Shown here: positions 30,689-40,850 of the stretch, piece after piece
How the letters are laid out: each line of letters starts with the position of its first letter
Numbering within the stretch: position 1 is the first letter of the stretch
NCBI GenBank assembly: GCA_024102665.1
Contig: JAGFJP010000069.1
Span: 34,939-98,938, forward strand
Origin: Thiogranum sp.
GTDB taxonomy: Bacteria > Pseudomonadota > Gammaproteobacteria > DSM-19610
Direction: 5' to 3'
DNA length: 64,000 bases
The notes under the pieces: model-generated
Seen by the model: the letters and a program-made list of their open reading frames with translations, nothing else
Database searches by the model: none
Told to the model about the DNA's origin: nothing
Position numbers and translations under genes: made by a program

Positions 30689-30745
30689 AGCCGTCATTTC
30701 TTGCCGCCGTTCTACTGCGGCGAACGGCGGTGAGAAATGCGGGCT
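30689..30745. repeat. REP-like palindrome between the HDOD gene and msrP
   Basis: Arms 30689-30712 and 30722-30745 are 24 bases each, pair with only four mismatches and have a 9-base loop. The inner stem is CCGCCGTTC / GAACGGCGG, the outer part CATTTCT / AGAAATG. Its right half, GCGGTGAGAAATGCGGGCT (30727-30745), recurs as a perfect inverted copy at 31755-31773. It lies between two convergent gene ends and reaches into the msrP stop codon. Confidence 0.75.
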
Positions 30746-31694
30746 AGAAATGCTTCTTCAAATCCATACCTGAATAAAGCGACGCCACCTGTTCGGCGTA
30801 ACCGTTGAACATCAGGGTTTCCCGTTTGCGGAATTCGCCGATGCGGCGTTCCCGCTTCTGGCTCCAGCGCGGATGCGGGACATCGGGATTGACGTTTGAA
30901 TAGAACCCGTACTCGCGCGGCGCTGCTTTCATCCATGAGCTGACCGGCTGCGTTTCACGAAAACGCACGGTGACGATGGACTTGATGCTCTTGAAACCGT
31001 ACTTCCAGGGCACCACCAGCCGGATCGGCGCCCCGTTCTGGCTGGGGAGTGTTTCACCGTACAGGCCCACGGCGAGCAAAGTCAGGGGATGCATGGCTTC
31101 ATCCATGCGCAAACCTTCGGTATAGGGCCATTCGAGCACACCGCGGCGCTGCCCCGGCATCTGTTGCGGATCGTACAGGGTTTCGAATTCGACATACTTC
31201 GCGCTGGCGCCGGGATTGCAGCGCTTGATCAGCTCACCGAGCGGGAAACCGATCCAGGGAATCACCATGGACCAGCCTTCCACGCAACGCAAACGATAGA
31301 TGCGCTCTTCGAGAGCGTGAGGCTTCAGAATGTCTTCCAGCGTGAAAGTCCCGGTTTTTTCAGCGTCCCCTTCGATTGCCAGTGACCAGGGATCGGTGTT
31401 CAGTTTGCCTGCGTGTCGCGCCGGGTCGGATTTATCCACGCCGAATTCGTAGAAATTGTTATAGGTAGTGACGTCTTCGTAGGGCGTCTGCTCTTCGTCG
31501 GTGCTGTAGCGGTCGGGGCCGGGCGTCACATTGCCCAGCTGGACCTTTGCCGCGGCTTGCGACGTCAGCAGCGAACCGGTGCATACGGCTCCCGCAATCG
31601 CCAGCCCTGACTTCATGAACTCGCGACGTTGCCGGTACACCTCAACCGGGGTGACATCGCTCTCTGACAGGTCCGTGGGATGCTTAACCAGCAC
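30744..31694 (-). CDS. msrP: MsrP, periplasmic molybdopterin methionine sulfoxide reductase
   Basis: 316 residues from a GTG at 31694, which has GGAGG five bases upstream and gives the family N-terminus ([19 protein letters not shown]). A Tat signal follows, QRREFMKSG, with the twin arginines at 23-24 and a hydrophobic stretch to about 48. The oxidoreductase molybdopterin-binding domain shows [20 protein letters not shown], whose cysteine binds molybdenum, and [21 protein letters not shown]. The enzyme repairs oxidised methionines of periplasmic proteins and needs MsrQ, which is encoded 1.2 kb further on. Both ends of the gene region carry related palindromes. Confidence 0.94.
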   Translation of the reverse strand: MLVKHPTDLSESDVTPVEVYRQRREFMKSGLAIAGAVCTGSLLTSQAAAKVQLGNVTPGPDRYSTDEEQTPYEDVTTYNNFYEFGVDKSDPARHAGKLNTDPWSLAIEGDAEKTGTFTLEDILKPHALEERIYRLRCVEGWSMVIPWIGFPLGELIKRCNPGASAKYVEFETLYDPQQMPGQRRGVLEWPYTEGLRMDEAMHPLTLLAVGLYGETLPSQNGAPIRLVVPWKYGFKSIKSIVTVRFRETQPVSSWMKAAPREYGFYSNVNPDVPHPRWSQKRERRIGEFRKRETLMFNGYAEQVASLYSGMDLKKHF

Positions 31695-31754
31695 GGCAGC
31701 CTCCTGGTGAATGGACAACAGCCAGTAAGACCACAGCTTGCCCGGCGGGTTCCC

Positions 31755-31795
31755 AGCCCGCATTTCTCACCGCGGATCGTCGCGAAAGGCGGGCT
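31755..31795. repeat. REP-like palindrome between purL and msrP
   Basis: AGCCCGC (31755-31761) and GCGGGCT (31789-31795) form an outer stem, with TTTC / GAAA inside it. The first 19 bases are a perfect inverted copy of 30727-30745. The purL stop codon (TAG on the minus strand) lies at its edge, exactly as the msrP stop lies at the edge of the other copy. Confidence 0.75.
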
Positions 31796-34700
31796 AACCC
31801 ACCGCCTTGCGGGCGTTGCGGAACATGCGCATCCAGGGGCCATCCTCTCCCCATTCATCCGGGTACCAGGAATTCTGCACCGTGCGGAACACGCGCTCCG
31901 GATGCGGCATGAGAATGGTGAACCGGCCATCGCTGTTGCACAAGCCGGTAATACCCTGCACCGAACCGTTCGGATTGAACGGGTACTGCTCTGTGGCTTT
32001 GCCGTAGTGGTCGATGTAGCGCACTGCCGCCAGCGAGCGGTTAAGAACATCCGCTACCGCCTCCGCACTCCCGAACTCGGCGCGTCCTTCGCCGTGCGCC
32101 ACGGCGATCGGCAACCGCGACCCCGCCATGCCGTCCAGCAGCAGCGATGGCGAAGTCAGCACTTCGACCATGGAAAAGCGCGCCTCGAACTGCTCTGACG
32201 TGTTCCTTGCAAAACGCGGCCAGTGCGCCGATCCGGGGATGATTTCCTTGAGGCCCGACATCATCTGGCAGCCATTGCAGACACCGAGGCCCCAGCTGTC
32301 GGGTCTGGCGAAAAAGGCGCTGAAAGCATCACGCGCGCGCGCATTGAAAAGAATCGATTTCGCCCAGCCCTGCCCGGCGCCCAGCACGTCGCCATAGGAA
32401 AAGCCCCCACAGGCGACCACGCCGCTGAACTCGCTGAGGTCGGTGCGGCCTTCGATCACGTCGCTCATGTGCACGTCGTGGCAGGCGAAACCCGCCGCAT
32501 CGAAGGCGGCTGCCATCTCCAGCTGACCGTTGACTCCCTGTTCACGCAGGATCGCCACCCGCGGACGGACCCCGGTGGCAATCATCGGCGCCGCCGGGTT
32601 TTCATTGGGATCGAAGGCGGGCTGTGGCTGCATGCCGGGATCGTCGCCGTCAAGCAGTGCATCGAATTCCTGCGCGGCGCAAACCGAATTGTCGCGCAAC
32701 GACTGCATGCGGTAGCTGGTTTCCGCCCAGGCGCGCTGCAGATCCACCCGCCGCTCCTCGAGCACCGGCTGGCGCGCATAGGTAAACAAGACCCGGTCAT
32801 CATCGCGCAGGGTGCCTATCACGTGACTGTGCTTGCCCAGACCGGCTTCACGCAGGGTTTCCAGCACCGCATCGGTATCGCAGTGCAGCACCTGGAGCAC
32901 GGCGCCCAGTTCTTCGCTAAACAGCGCCGCCGTGAGGTCGTCACCGAGATCGTCGAGCTGGATGTCTATGCCGGTGTGGCCGGCGAAGCTCATTTCACAC
33001 AAAGTCGCCAGCAGTCCGCCGTCGGAACGATCGTGGTATGCCAGCAGCAGCCCGGCCTGGTTCAGGTCCTGAATGGCCGCGAAAAATGCCTTGAGGGTTT
33101 CCGGATCGTCGAGGTCCGGTGCGTGGTGACCGAGTTGCCCGTAGACCTGCGCCAGCGCCGAACCCGCCATGCGGTTGCGGCCTTTTCCCAGATCGATGAG
33201 CACCAGGTCGCTGTCGCCGAGGTCGCTGCGCAATTGCGGCGTCAGGGTCAGACGCACATCGGCAACCGGCGCGAATCCGGTGATAATCACCGACAGGGGC
33301 GCGGTCACGGAACGGTCCTCACCATCCTGTTGCCATACGGTTTTCATCGACAGCGAATCCTTGCCTACCGGAATGGCGATACCCAGGCGCGGACACAGTT
33401 CCTGGCCCACCGCGCGCACGGTATCGAACAACCCGGCGTCTTCACCGGGATGGCCGGCGGCGGCCATCCAGTTGGCCGACAGGCGAATGCGGGACAGCGA
33501 ATCGATGCGCGCTGCGGCGAGATTGGTGACGGCTTCGCCGACCGCCATGCGTCCCGAAGACGCCGGATCCGCGAGCGCTACCGGCGCCCGTTCGCCCATC
33601 GCCATGGCCTCGCCGAGAAACCCCTGGTAATCGGAACAGGTTACCGCCACGTCAGCCACCGGCACCTGCCAGGGGCCGACCATCTGGTCGCGCACCACCT
33701 GGCCGGTGATGGAACGATCACCGATGGTGATCAGAAACTGTTTGCTCGCAACCGCCGGCAGTCGCAGCACCCGGTAGGCCATCTCCGCCAGATCCGCGGG
33801 CAATTCCAGCTCCGGTTTGCGGAAGGTGCGATGGTGAACATCACGCAGCATCTTGGGCGGCTTGCCAAGCAACAGCGACAGCGGAAGATCGATCGGCGTG
33901 TTATCGAAATAGCCGTCGCCGAGCACCAGCTGCTGTTCCTCGGTGGCCTCGCCGAGCACTTCGAAGGGACAGCGCTCGCGTTCGCACAGGGCCTGGAATT
34001 CATCCAGGCGTTCGGCCAGCACCGCCAGCACGTAGCGTTCCTGCGATTCGTTGCACCAGATCTGCATGGGCGACATGCCCGGTTCGTCGTTCGGCACAGC
34101 GCGCAATTCGAAGCGACCGCCGCGACCGGCGTCATTCACCAGTTCCGGCACCGCGTTCGACAGACCTCCGGCGCCGACGTCGTGGATCGACAGGATCGGA
34201 TTATCCTCGCCCATGGCCCAGCAGCGATCGATGACCTCCTGGCAGCGACGCTGCATCTCCGGGTTGCCGCGCTGCACGGAAGCGAAATCCAGGTGTTCGC
34301 AGCTGGCGCCGCTGGACATCGAGGAAGCCGCCCCTCCGCCCAGGCCAATCAGCATGGCCGGACCGCCCAGCACAATGATCTGCGCTCCCGGCGGTATGGC
34401 CTGCTTGTCGATATGCTCCTCGCGGATGTTGCCGTAGCCGCCGGCGATCATGATCGGCTTGTGGTAACCGCGCAGCTCCTCGCCTTCCGGTCCCGGCACC
34501 TGTTGTTCGTAGGTGCGGAAATAGCCGCACAGGTTGGGCCTGCCGAATTCGTTGTTGAATGCGGCGGCACCCAGCGGCCCGTCCAGCATGATGTCCCGTG
34601 CCGAAACGATCCGGTCCGGCTTGCCGTGGTCGGTTTCCCATGGCTGGATAAAATCGGGAATGCGCAGGTTGGAAACCGAGAAGCCGCACAGGCCTGCCTT

Positions 34701-35687
34701 GGGCCTGGCGCCGCGCCCGGTCGCGCCCTCGTCGCGGATCTCGCCACCGGAACCGGTCGCCGCTCCCGGGAAAGGCGATATGGCGGTCGGATGATTGTGC
34801 GTCTCAACCTTGATCTGGATGTGCGCGGGCTCTTCGTGACTGCGGTAGCTGTTGCTGCCCGCGTCGGCGAAAAAGCGTTGCGCCTGGTGACCTTCGAGTA
34901 CCGCCGCATTATCGTGGTAGGCCGACAGCACACCCTCCGGACTCGCGCGATGGCTGTCCCGGATCATGTTGAACAAGGTGGTATCCTGCTTTTCGCCGTC
35001 GATGATCCAGCTGGCGTTGAAAATCTTGTGACGGCAGTGTTCGGAGTTGGCCTGCGCGAACATCATCAGCTCCACGTCAGTGGGATTGCGTCCCAGCACC
35101 GTGAAGCTGTCCGCCAGGTACTCGATTTCATCGGCTGACAAGGCGAGCCCCAGCTCGTTGTTGGCGCGTTGCAGGGCATCCGCCCCGCCCTGCAGCACAT
35201 CGACACTGATAAAAGGCGCGGGTTCGGCCTGGCGGAACATCAGCTGCGCATCATCGACCGTGCCCAGCACCGACTCGGTCATCCTGTCGTGCAGCAGCGC
35301 CAGCACGTCCCGCAGCTGCGGTTCGTCGAGCGTGGCCGAACCCTCCAGTTCCACGTCGAAGCGGATGCCTCGCTCGATGCGCCTGACTGAAGTCAGTCCG
35401 CAGTTGTGGGCGATGTCGGTGGCTTTGCTGGACCAGGGCGAAATGGTGCCGATGCGCGGTACCACCCAGAATGCATGCGCCGACTCTGCCCCGGTTTCCT
35501 GCCCGGCCGGCCCCAGCAACTGCCTCAGAACACCTTGCTCGGCATCGGAAAGCGTCTGTTCGACGTCGACAAAATAGACGAACTGTGCGTCAAGGCCGGC
35601 GACAAGCGGAACGTGGTGTCGGATCCGTTGCGCCAGTTTCTGCAGGCGGAAACTCGAAAATGCGGCCGTGCCGGACAATTGAAGCAT
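31794..35687 (-). CDS. purL: Phosphoribosylformylglycinamidine synthase
   Basis: 1297 residues, the large single-chain form of gammaproteobacteria. It converts FGAR and glutamine to FGAM in purine synthesis. The N-terminal domain and linker are followed by two ATP-grasp-like PurM halves ([11 protein letters not shown] region, [37 protein letters not shown]) and a C-terminal class I glutaminase with [12 protein letters not shown], the nucleophile in GVCNGCQMM near residue 1136, and HGEGRAEF. Ribosome site before the ATG is weak. It ends in a palindromic element shared with msrP. Confidence 0.97.
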   Translation of the reverse strand: MLQLSGTAAFSSFRLQKLAQRIRHHVPLVAGLDAQFVYFVDVEQTLSDAEQGVLRQLLGPAGQETGAESAHAFWVVPRIGTISPWSSKATDIAHNCGLTSVRRIERGIRFDVELEGSATLDEPQLRDVLALLHDRMTESVLGTVDDAQLMFRQAEPAPFISVDVLQGGADALQRANNELGLALSADEIEYLADSFTVLGRNPTDVELMMFAQANSEHCRHKIFNASWIIDGEKQDTTLFNMIRDSHRASPEGVLSAYHDNAAVLEGHQAQRFFADAGSNSYRSHEEPAHIQIKVETHNHPTAISPFPGAATGSGGEIRDEGATGRGARPKAGLCGFSVSNLRIPDFIQPWETDHGKPDRIVSARDIMLDGPLGAAAFNNEFGRPNLCGYFRTYEQQVPGPEGEELRGYHKPIMIAGGYGNIREEHIDKQAIPPGAQIIVLGGPAMLIGLGGGAASSMSSGASCEHLDFASVQRGNPEMQRRCQEVIDRCWAMGEDNPILSIHDVGAGGLSNAVPELVNDAGRGGRFELRAVPNDEPGMSPMQIWCNESQERYVLAVLAERLDEFQALCERERCPFEVLGEATEEQQLVLGDGYFDNTPIDLPLSLLLGKPPKMLRDVHHRTFRKPELELPADLAEMAYRVLRLPAVASKQFLITIGDRSITGQVVRDQMVGPWQVPVADVAVTCSDYQGFLGEAMAMGERAPVALADPASSGRMAVGEAVTNLAAARIDSLSRIRLSANWMAAAGHPGEDAGLFDTVRAVGQELCPRLGIAIPVGKDSLSMKTVWQQDGEDRSVTAPLSVIITGFAPVADVRLTLTPQLRSDLGDSDLVLIDLGKGRNRMAGSALAQVYGQLGHHAPDLDDPETLKAFFAAIQDLNQAGLLLAYHDRSDGGLLATLCEMSFAGHTGIDIQLDDLGDDLTAALFSEELGAVLQVLHCDTDAVLETLREAGLGKHSHVIGTLRDDDRVLFTYARQPVLEERRVDLQRAWAETSYRMQSLRDNSVCAAQEFDALLDGDDPGMQPQPAFDPNENPAAPMIATGVRPRVAILREQGVNGQLEMAAAFDAAGFACHDVHMSDVIEGRTDLSEFSGVVACGGFSYGDVLGAGQGWAKSILFNARARDAFSAFFARPDSWGLGVCNGCQMMSGLKEIIPGSAHWPRFARNTSEQFEARFSMVEVLTSPSLLLDGMAGSRLPIAVAHGEGRAEFGSAEAVADVLNRSLAAVRYIDHYGKATEQYPFNPNGSVQGITGLCNSDGRFTILMPHPERVFRTVQNSWYPDEWGEDGPWMRMFRNARKAVG

Positions 35688-35782
35688 GGATTTTCTCTGG
35701 GTATTTCAGACGCTAGCGAAGAGCTGCAATGATACTGGATGGCCGCGGGGCGGTATAGCCGTGGCAGTCTCGCGACACCGTA

Positions 35783-36550
35783 TCAGGCGGCGTTGATGCT
35801 GCGCCACGCCAGACCGGCTTCCTGATCGGCAACGCAGATGTCCGCCATCGCGCAGCCCAGCGCAGCGCACAGCGCCTGGCGCGCCAGGCTCGGGTGATTG
35901 TTCTTGTCGCTGAGATGCGCGGCGACCAGGTGCTGCAATTTGCGGGTATCGATTTTGATCAACAAATCAGCTGCTTGATCGTTGCTGAGATGGCCGAAGC
36001 GGCCGCCGACGCGATCCTTGAGAGCGGGGGGATAGGGTCCGGACGAAAGCATCCCGGTATCATGGTTGCACTCCAGCAGCAGGGCATCGAGTCTCTCCAG
36101 CGCCTGCACCATGTGCAGCGAGACGCTTCCGGCATCGGTCAGCACGCCCAGGCGCACCGCGCCGTCGGAGAACACGAACTGGCACGGCTCGCGCGCATCG
36201 TGCGGAACCGGGAACGGTCGCACTTCGAGCGCGCCGATCGCGAACACCTCGTGACTGCTGAAACAGTGCCACGCCGCCAGCTCGCCGCCCTGGTGCATGG
36301 CCTCGGTGCCGGCGGTCATCCACACCGGGACACCGAAACGCCGCGAAAATCTCGCCACCCCGGCAATGTGATCGCTATGCTCGTGAGTCACCAGAACGGC
36401 ATCGATATCGCGCGGATCCAGCGCCAGCCGCGCCAGCCGTTTTTCGGTCTCCGCACAGGAAAACCCGCAATCCACCAGCACCCGGGTGCCATCGGCTTCG
36501 ACCAGTGTCGCGTTGCCACGGCTGCCGCTTCCCAGGGACGCGAATCTCAT
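35783..36550 (-). CDS. Metallo-beta-lactamase-fold hydrolase (YycJ/WalJ-like)
   Basis: 255 residues. The metal site is complete: THEHSDHIAG near 56-65, a later histidine in PVPHDA, LTDAGS and an AHLSDKNN end motif. The starting sequence FASLGSGSRGNATLVE is that of the YycJ group, thought to be nucleases or phosphodiesterases. The precise substrate is not known. It follows bamC after seven bases and so is probably in the dapA-bamC transcript. Confidence 0.9.
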   Translation of the reverse strand: MRFASLGSGSRGNATLVEADGTRVLVDCGFSCAETEKRLARLALDPRDIDAVLVTHEHSDHIAGVARFSRRFGVPVWMTAGTEAMHQGGELAAWHCFSSHEVFAIGALEVRPFPVPHDAREPCQFVFSDGAVRLGVLTDAGSVSLHMVQALERLDALLLECNHDTGMLSSGPYPPALKDRVGGRFGHLSNDQAADLLIKIDTRKLQHLVAAHLSDKNNHPSLARQALCAALGCAMADICVADQEAGLAWRSINAA

Positions 36551-36557
36551 GCGCTGA

Positions 36558-37694
36558 CTATCTCAGTTCCTCGTAAAGCAGTGTCAGGATGCGCACGGCC
36601 GTCACCGATTGCTCCGGTTCCCCCGCCGCGTTCAGCACCGTAACCCGGGTGTCCACGCCATCTTCGCTGAGCTTGATCTGATAAGTAGCCGCCCGCTGTT
36701 CGTCATCGTCCGACCAGAAAGCCAGCCTCGACAGGAAACCTTTTTTCTGGTCCTTGAGCGGGTCGTTATAGCGTACATAGTAGATACCGGAAGATCGATC
36801 ACGATCCTCTACAGCAAACTCCACTCTGTCGAGCGTGATGCCGACGCTGCGCCACGCCTGCGCGAAGCCCTCGTGAATCACCAGCCTGGCATCACCGGAT
36901 TCCTCCTGCAGCAGGTCCGCCCGCGGCGCCGACGGTTTGCTCTCGGCTACCAGCGATCCCGCCTCCTCGGGCGCCATTCCCAGGTAGACCATCATCTTCC
37001 TGAGCATGACGGCTTCGAGATCCGGGTCGTTGGGTCGCGGTTCCCATATCGTGGTCTGAACCGTGTCGGGGGCGCCCTGGAGGCGTTCCTGCACGCCCTG
37101 ATGGGTGACGAAGATTTCGGTGGTTCCCGGTTTCTCACCCCGCTCCATGCGCATGCGGTAGCGGTCGCGGTACGCCGACGAATAGGCGCTTTCGAACACG
37201 CGGCTTATGGTGCTGCGAATGAAATCCTGGGGAATCGCGGCGCGGCTGTCTACCCAGTCGGTTTCCAGGATACCGATGACCGGATCCTCGCGCACCAGCA
37301 GGAAACCGCTTTCCAGCCAGAACTCGCGCGCCCTGTTCCAGACCGCTGCCGGATCACCCTCTACGACCAGCCAGGCGCGGTCGCGGTCGCGGCCCAGGGT
37401 TATACCCTCCTGGTCCGGCAGCACCGGTGTCGTACCGCTGGTTTGCAGGGACTGCCGGGCGCTGGTGTAACCGGAGAGCGTTGTCTCGCCCTCCGGGACC
37501 ACCAGCGCATCGCTCACCGGGGTGCCGGTAAGGTCCGGCGGCACTTCCAGTGCCGGGGTCGATTGCGCTTTCCTGTATTCTCTGCTGCGGTCCGGGAACA
37601 GATTGTCCAGCCAGCTGCAGGCACCCAGCATTTGCACCAGGAAAATCAGCAGCAGAAAGCGTCTTACGCATTGGATGCGTCGCATAGGTATCAA
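36558..37694 (-). CDS. bamC: Outer membrane assembly lipoprotein BamC
   Basis: 378 residues. BamC is a lipoprotein of the BAM complex that inserts beta-barrel proteins in the outer membrane. A lipobox LLGACSW... is seen as QMLGACSW with the lipid cysteine near residue 26, followed by the unstructured N-terminal stretch (RSREYRKAQSTPALEVPPDL) that binds BamD, and two helix-grip domains. The longest frame starts with TTG at 37694, which has GAGG six bases upstream; the ATG three codons later is 14-15 bases from that site. The dapA-bamC order is the family standard. Confidence 0.93.
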   Translation of the reverse strand: MIPMRRIQCVRRFLLLIFLVQMLGACSWLDNLFPDRSREYRKAQSTPALEVPPDLTGTPVSDALVVPEGETTLSGYTSARQSLQTSGTTPVLPDQEGITLGRDRDRAWLVVEGDPAAVWNRAREFWLESGFLLVREDPVIGILETDWVDSRAAIPQDFIRSTISRVFESAYSSAYRDRYRMRMERGEKPGTTEIFVTHQGVQERLQGAPDTVQTTIWEPRPNDPDLEAVMLRKMMVYLGMAPEEAGSLVAESKPSAPRADLLQEESGDARLVIHEGFAQAWRSVGITLDRVEFAVEDRDRSSGIYYVRYNDPLKDQKKGFLSRLAFWSDDDEQRAATYQIKLSEDGVDTRVTVLNAAGEPEQSVTAVRILTLLYEELR

Positions 37695-37710
37695 TCAAAA
37701 CCTCTTGTGA

Positions 37711-38601
37711 TCAGGCATCGCCGTTGATCGCCACGCCGGCCTGGCGCAAGGCATCGCGCACCCGGTCGTAGCACTGGGGCGACAGCGGAGTCAGGGGCAG
37801 ACGCAGGCCCGGAGGAATCAGTCCCATTTCGTGCAACGCCCATTTTACCGGGATCGGATTGGACTCGACAAAAAGGTCACGGTGCAGGGCGCGCAGTGTC
37901 CGGTCGATCTGTTCGGCCCGCTCGCGGTCGCCGGCCAGCGCCGCGGCACACATGTCGTGCATGGCTTTGGGGGCGACATTGGCGGTAACCGAAATATCGC
38001 CTTTGGCCCCCATCAGTATCAGTTCCATCGCCGTGGCGTCATCACCACTGTAGAGATCCAGCTGGTCACCGCACATGTCAAGAATCTGCCTGCCGCGCTC
38101 CAGATCGCCGGTGGCTTCCTTGATACCGACGATATTCGATATCGGCGCCAGCCGCGCCACCGTCTCCGGCAACAGGTCGCAAGCCGTGCGTCCCGGCACA
38201 TTGTAGAGAATCTGCGGCACCGGCACGGCGGCGGCTACCGCCCTGAAGTGCTGATACAGGCCTTCCTGCGTCGGCTTGTTGTAGTAAGGAGTCACCAGCA
38301 GGCAGGCATCGGCACCCGCGTCCATGCCGCAACGGGTCAATTCAATAGCTTCCTGTGTGGAATTTGCGCCGGTGCCTGCGATCACCGGAATGCGCCCCTT
38401 GACCAGATCCACGATGCGGCGCAGCAGCCCGCAGTGTTCCGCCTCGTCGAGGGTCGCCGATTCGCCCGTGGTGCCTACCGCAACGATGGCGTCGGTGCCG
38501 GCCGAGACGTGGAATTCGATCAACGCCTCCAGGCTGTCTTCATCGATAGCGCCGTCTTCGCGCATCGGCGTGACCAGCGCCACCATACTGCCATGAAACA
38601 T
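37711..38601 (-). CDS. dapA: 4-hydroxy-tetrahydrodipicolinate synthase
   Basis: 296 residues. DapA condenses pyruvate with aspartate semialdehyde in lysine and diaminopimelate synthesis. The TIM-barrel enzyme shows [14 protein letters not shown] near 43, [28 protein letters not shown] with the catalytic Tyr and Arg, and [11 protein letters not shown] with the Schiff-base lysine. GGAG lies six bases before the ATG at 38601. Divergent from the GalT-like gene across 113 bases. Confidence 0.97.
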   Translation of the reverse strand: MFHGSMVALVTPMREDGAIDEDSLEALIEFHVSAGTDAIVAVGTTGESATLDEAEHCGLLRRIVDLVKGRIPVIAGTGANSTQEAIELTRCGMDAGADACLLVTPYYNKPTQEGLYQHFRAVAAAVPVPQILYNVPGRTACDLLPETVARLAPISNIVGIKEATGDLERGRQILDMCGDQLDLYSGDDATAMELILMGAKGDISVTANVAPKAMHDMCAAALAGDRERAEQIDRTLRALHRDLFVESNPIPVKWALHEMGLIPPGLRLPLTPLSPQCYDRVRDALRQAGVAINGDA

Positions 38602-38714
38602 GAAGATCTCCGGAACGCAAAACAAAGCGCATGGTACTTTTCCGGCCTGCCGGTTACAAGCTGGTCAGCCGGACATCGCACCAGTATCCTTGCGCAATCA
38701 GGAGAGCCGAATAC

Positions 38715-39797
38715 ATGTCTGATCAGCCGAAGGCGGTCCGTGAAATCCGCATAAACCCCGTCGTCCCCAGCGAATCGGTGCTGGTTTCCACCGCGCGTGG
38801 CATGCGCCCGCGCAAGGAAGAAGCGCCGGCGCCCCGCGACACCCGCAAGCATGTGGAAGGGTGTCCTTTCTGCACCGGCAACGAGCACATGACACCCCCG
38901 ACCATCGCCAGCTCACCCGGACAGGACGACTGGCAGGTGCGCGTGGTCGAGAACCTGTTCCCGGTGCTGGGCGACGACAGCCGCTCGACCAACCTTGTGT
39001 TCGGACTGCAGCAGGCGATCGATGGCTACGGCCGGCACGAGGTGGTCATCGATCATCGCGAGCACGGTATCGCCATCCAGGACATGTCCGTGGAGCACCT
39101 GACGCGGCTGCTCGGGATGTACCGCGACCGCATACGCGCGCTTTACGCCGCCGACAGGCGCATACAGTATGTGCTGGTGTTCAAGAACTTCGGCCCGGCA
39201 GCGGGCGCCAGCATCGCGCACACGCACAGCCAGGTCATCGCCATGCCGGTGGTACCGGAGAACGTCTATAACGAAGTCACCCACAGCCGGCAGTATTTTG
39301 AAAAAAACCGCCAGTGCATTTTCTGCTCACTGATCGATGAGGCGCTGACTTTCGAGGCAACCATCTACGACCGGGAGTCGGGCTCTGTACGGCGTCAGTT
39401 CAGTGTCGGACAATATGTCATCGAGCGTGGCCGGCATTTTGTCGCCATCAAGCCCTTTGCCAGTCGCTATGAATGGGAGATTCATATCCTGCCGCTGACG
39501 CATCACAGCGACTTTATGGATATAACGGATGAGGAGCGCGAGGATATGGCCGGCGTCCTCAGGCGCAGCATGGCGCGGCTGGACGCCGTGATCGGTGGCG
39601 CCCAGTACAACTTCTTCCTGCATTCGATACCCCATAACAATGAATTCAGAAACTGCCACGACAGTTATCACTGGCACCTGGAGATCTGTCCGCGCACCAG
39701 CATTCCGACCGGATTCGAACTGGGCTCGGGCCTGTTTGTCAGCACCATCAGCCCTGAACAGGCAGCGGCGCAGTTGCGCGCTGTCGAACTTGAATAG
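38715..39797 (+). CDS. GalT-like nucleotidyltransferase of the HIT superfamily
   Basis: 360 residues. The fold is that of galactose-1-phosphate uridylyltransferase: zinc cysteines CPFC at 50-53, ENLFPVLGDD near 79, the active-site segment GASIAHTHSQVIAMP at 164-178, a second cysteine pair in CIFC, and the late YHWHLEI histidines. The nucleophile motif reads HTHSQ instead of the HPHGQ of GalT, so the sugar or nucleotide used may differ. No galactose genes are nearby. The frame opens 28 codons earlier, but the ATG at 38715 follows AGGAG and gives the expected start. Confidence 0.85.
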   Translation: MSDQPKAVREIRINPVVPSESVLVSTARGMRPRKEEAPAPRDTRKHVEGCPFCTGNEHMTPPTIASSPGQDDWQVRVVENLFPVLGDDSRSTNLVFGLQQAIDGYGRHEVVIDHREHGIAIQDMSVEHLTRLLGMYRDRIRALYAADRRIQYVLVFKNFGPAAGASIAHTHSQVIAMPVVPENVYNEVTHSRQYFEKNRQCIFCSLIDEALTFEATIYDRESGSVRRQFSVGQYVIERGRHFVAIKPFASRYEWEIHILPLTHHSDFMDITDEEREDMAGVLRRSMARLDAVIGGAQYNFFLHSIPHNNEFRNCHDSYHWHLEICPRTSIPTGFELGSGLFVSTISPEQAAAQLRAVELE

Positions 39798-39812
39798 TGA
39801 TAAACTGAAATA

Positions 39813-40343
39813 ATGACTAACCAACTGGTAATAGCGGCACTGGGTGAAGACCACCCGGGGCTGGTGGAAAGCCTGTCGGGCTGGGTTCTGGACAACGGAT
39901 GCAATATCGCCGACAGCCGCATGATGGTCATGGGCGGCGAGTTCGCGGTGCTGCTGCTGGTTACCGGCAACTGGAGCAAGCTCGCGAGGCTGGAAAGCCA
40001 GCTCGAACAGGCCCAGGAACAGCTGGGCATGACGCTCAACATCAAGCGCACCGGCCCGCGCAAGGCGGGCGGCAACTTTCTGCCCTACGCAGTCGACGTG
40101 GTATCGCTTGATCATCCGGGAATCGTGCACAACCTGGCCAATTTCTTCTCCCAGCGCAACATCAACATCCAGGATCTGTCGACTTCCAGCTATTCCGCCG
40201 CCCATACCGGCACACCGATGTTTTCCGTGCACATGAGCCTGGACGTGCCGGCAGACACGCATATCGCGACACTGCGCGATGAATTTCTCGATTTCTGCGA
40301 CCGGCTCAATCTGGACGCAGTGATAGAACCCTACAAAGGCTGA
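39813..40343 (+). CDS. gcvR: GcvR-like protein with two ACT domains
   Basis: 176 residues with two ACT domains, starting LVIAALGEDHPGLVESLSGWVLDNGCNI and, near residue 95, VVSLDHPGIVHNLANFFSQRNINI. In E. coli GcvR modulates GcvA and represses the glycine cleavage genes in the absence of glycine. The neighbourhood (dapA divergent, bcp downstream by four bases) is the same as in E. coli. glyA in this window belongs to the same glycine metabolism, but no gcvA is here. Confidence 0.9.
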   Translation: MTNQLVIAALGEDHPGLVESLSGWVLDNGCNIADSRMMVMGGEFAVLLLVTGNWSKLARLESQLEQAQEQLGMTLNIKRTGPRKAGGNFLPYAVDVVSLDHPGIVHNLANFFSQRNINIQDLSTSSYSAAHTGTPMFSVHMSLDVPADTHIATLRDEFLDFCDRLNLDAVIEPYKG

Positions 40344-40347
40344 TTTC

Positions 40348-40824
40348 ATGGACACTGTACAAGCCGGCAGAAAAGTCCCCGCCTTTACCGCCACCTCGAC
40401 CGACGCAAAGCCCTTCAAACTGTCCGATTGCAAGGGAAAAAATCTCGTCGTGTATTTCTACCCGAAGGACAGCACGGCGGGCTGCACCCGCGAAGGTCAG
40501 GATTTTCGTGACAGTTACACCAGGTTCAAGCGCAACAATACGCTGGTGGTCGGAGTGTCGAGAGACAGTCTCGCCTCGCACGAGAAGTTCCGGACCGCCC
40601 AGAAATTTCCCTTCCCTTTGTTGTCGGACCCCGACGAAGAGCTGTGCAGGCTGTTCGACGTCATCAAGGAAAAGAATATGTACGGCCGCAAGGTCATGGG
40701 CATCGAGCGCAGCACGTTTCTGATCGATGCGAGCGGCAAACTGCGGCGCGAATGGCGCAAGGTCAAGGTCGACGGCCATGTTGAAGAAGTACTGGATGCG
40801 GTACGCGAACTGAACCGTTCGTAA
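40348..40824 (+). CDS. bcp: Thioredoxin-dependent peroxiredoxin, BCP/PrxQ type
   Basis: 158 residues. Peroxiredoxins of this group reduce hydrogen peroxide and organic peroxides. The peroxidatic cysteine is Cys46 in KDSTAGCTREG. The resolving cysteine that many members carry five residues later is not present (residue 51 is Gln), so the enzyme is likely of the 1-Cys type or uses another cysteine. AAGG lies about nine bases before the ATG and the gene is coupled to gcvR. Confidence 0.95.
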   Translation: MDTVQAGRKVPAFTATSTDAKPFKLSDCKGKNLVVYFYPKDSTAGCTREGQDFRDSYTRFKRNNTLVVGVSRDSLASHEKFRTAQKFPFPLLSDPDEELCRLFDVIKEKNMYGRKVMGIERSTFLIDASGKLRREWRKVKVDGHVEEVLDAVRELNRS

Positions 40825-40850
40825 CTTACAGGAGCCAGGCAAGTCCGCAT

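Noticed and set aside
32223..35138. 971-codon open frame on the plus strand
   Set aside because: It is antisense to purL, which is complete and clearly recognised. GC-rich coding DNA commonly leaves such an open frame, and its translation is rich in His, Arg and Gln without any family motif.
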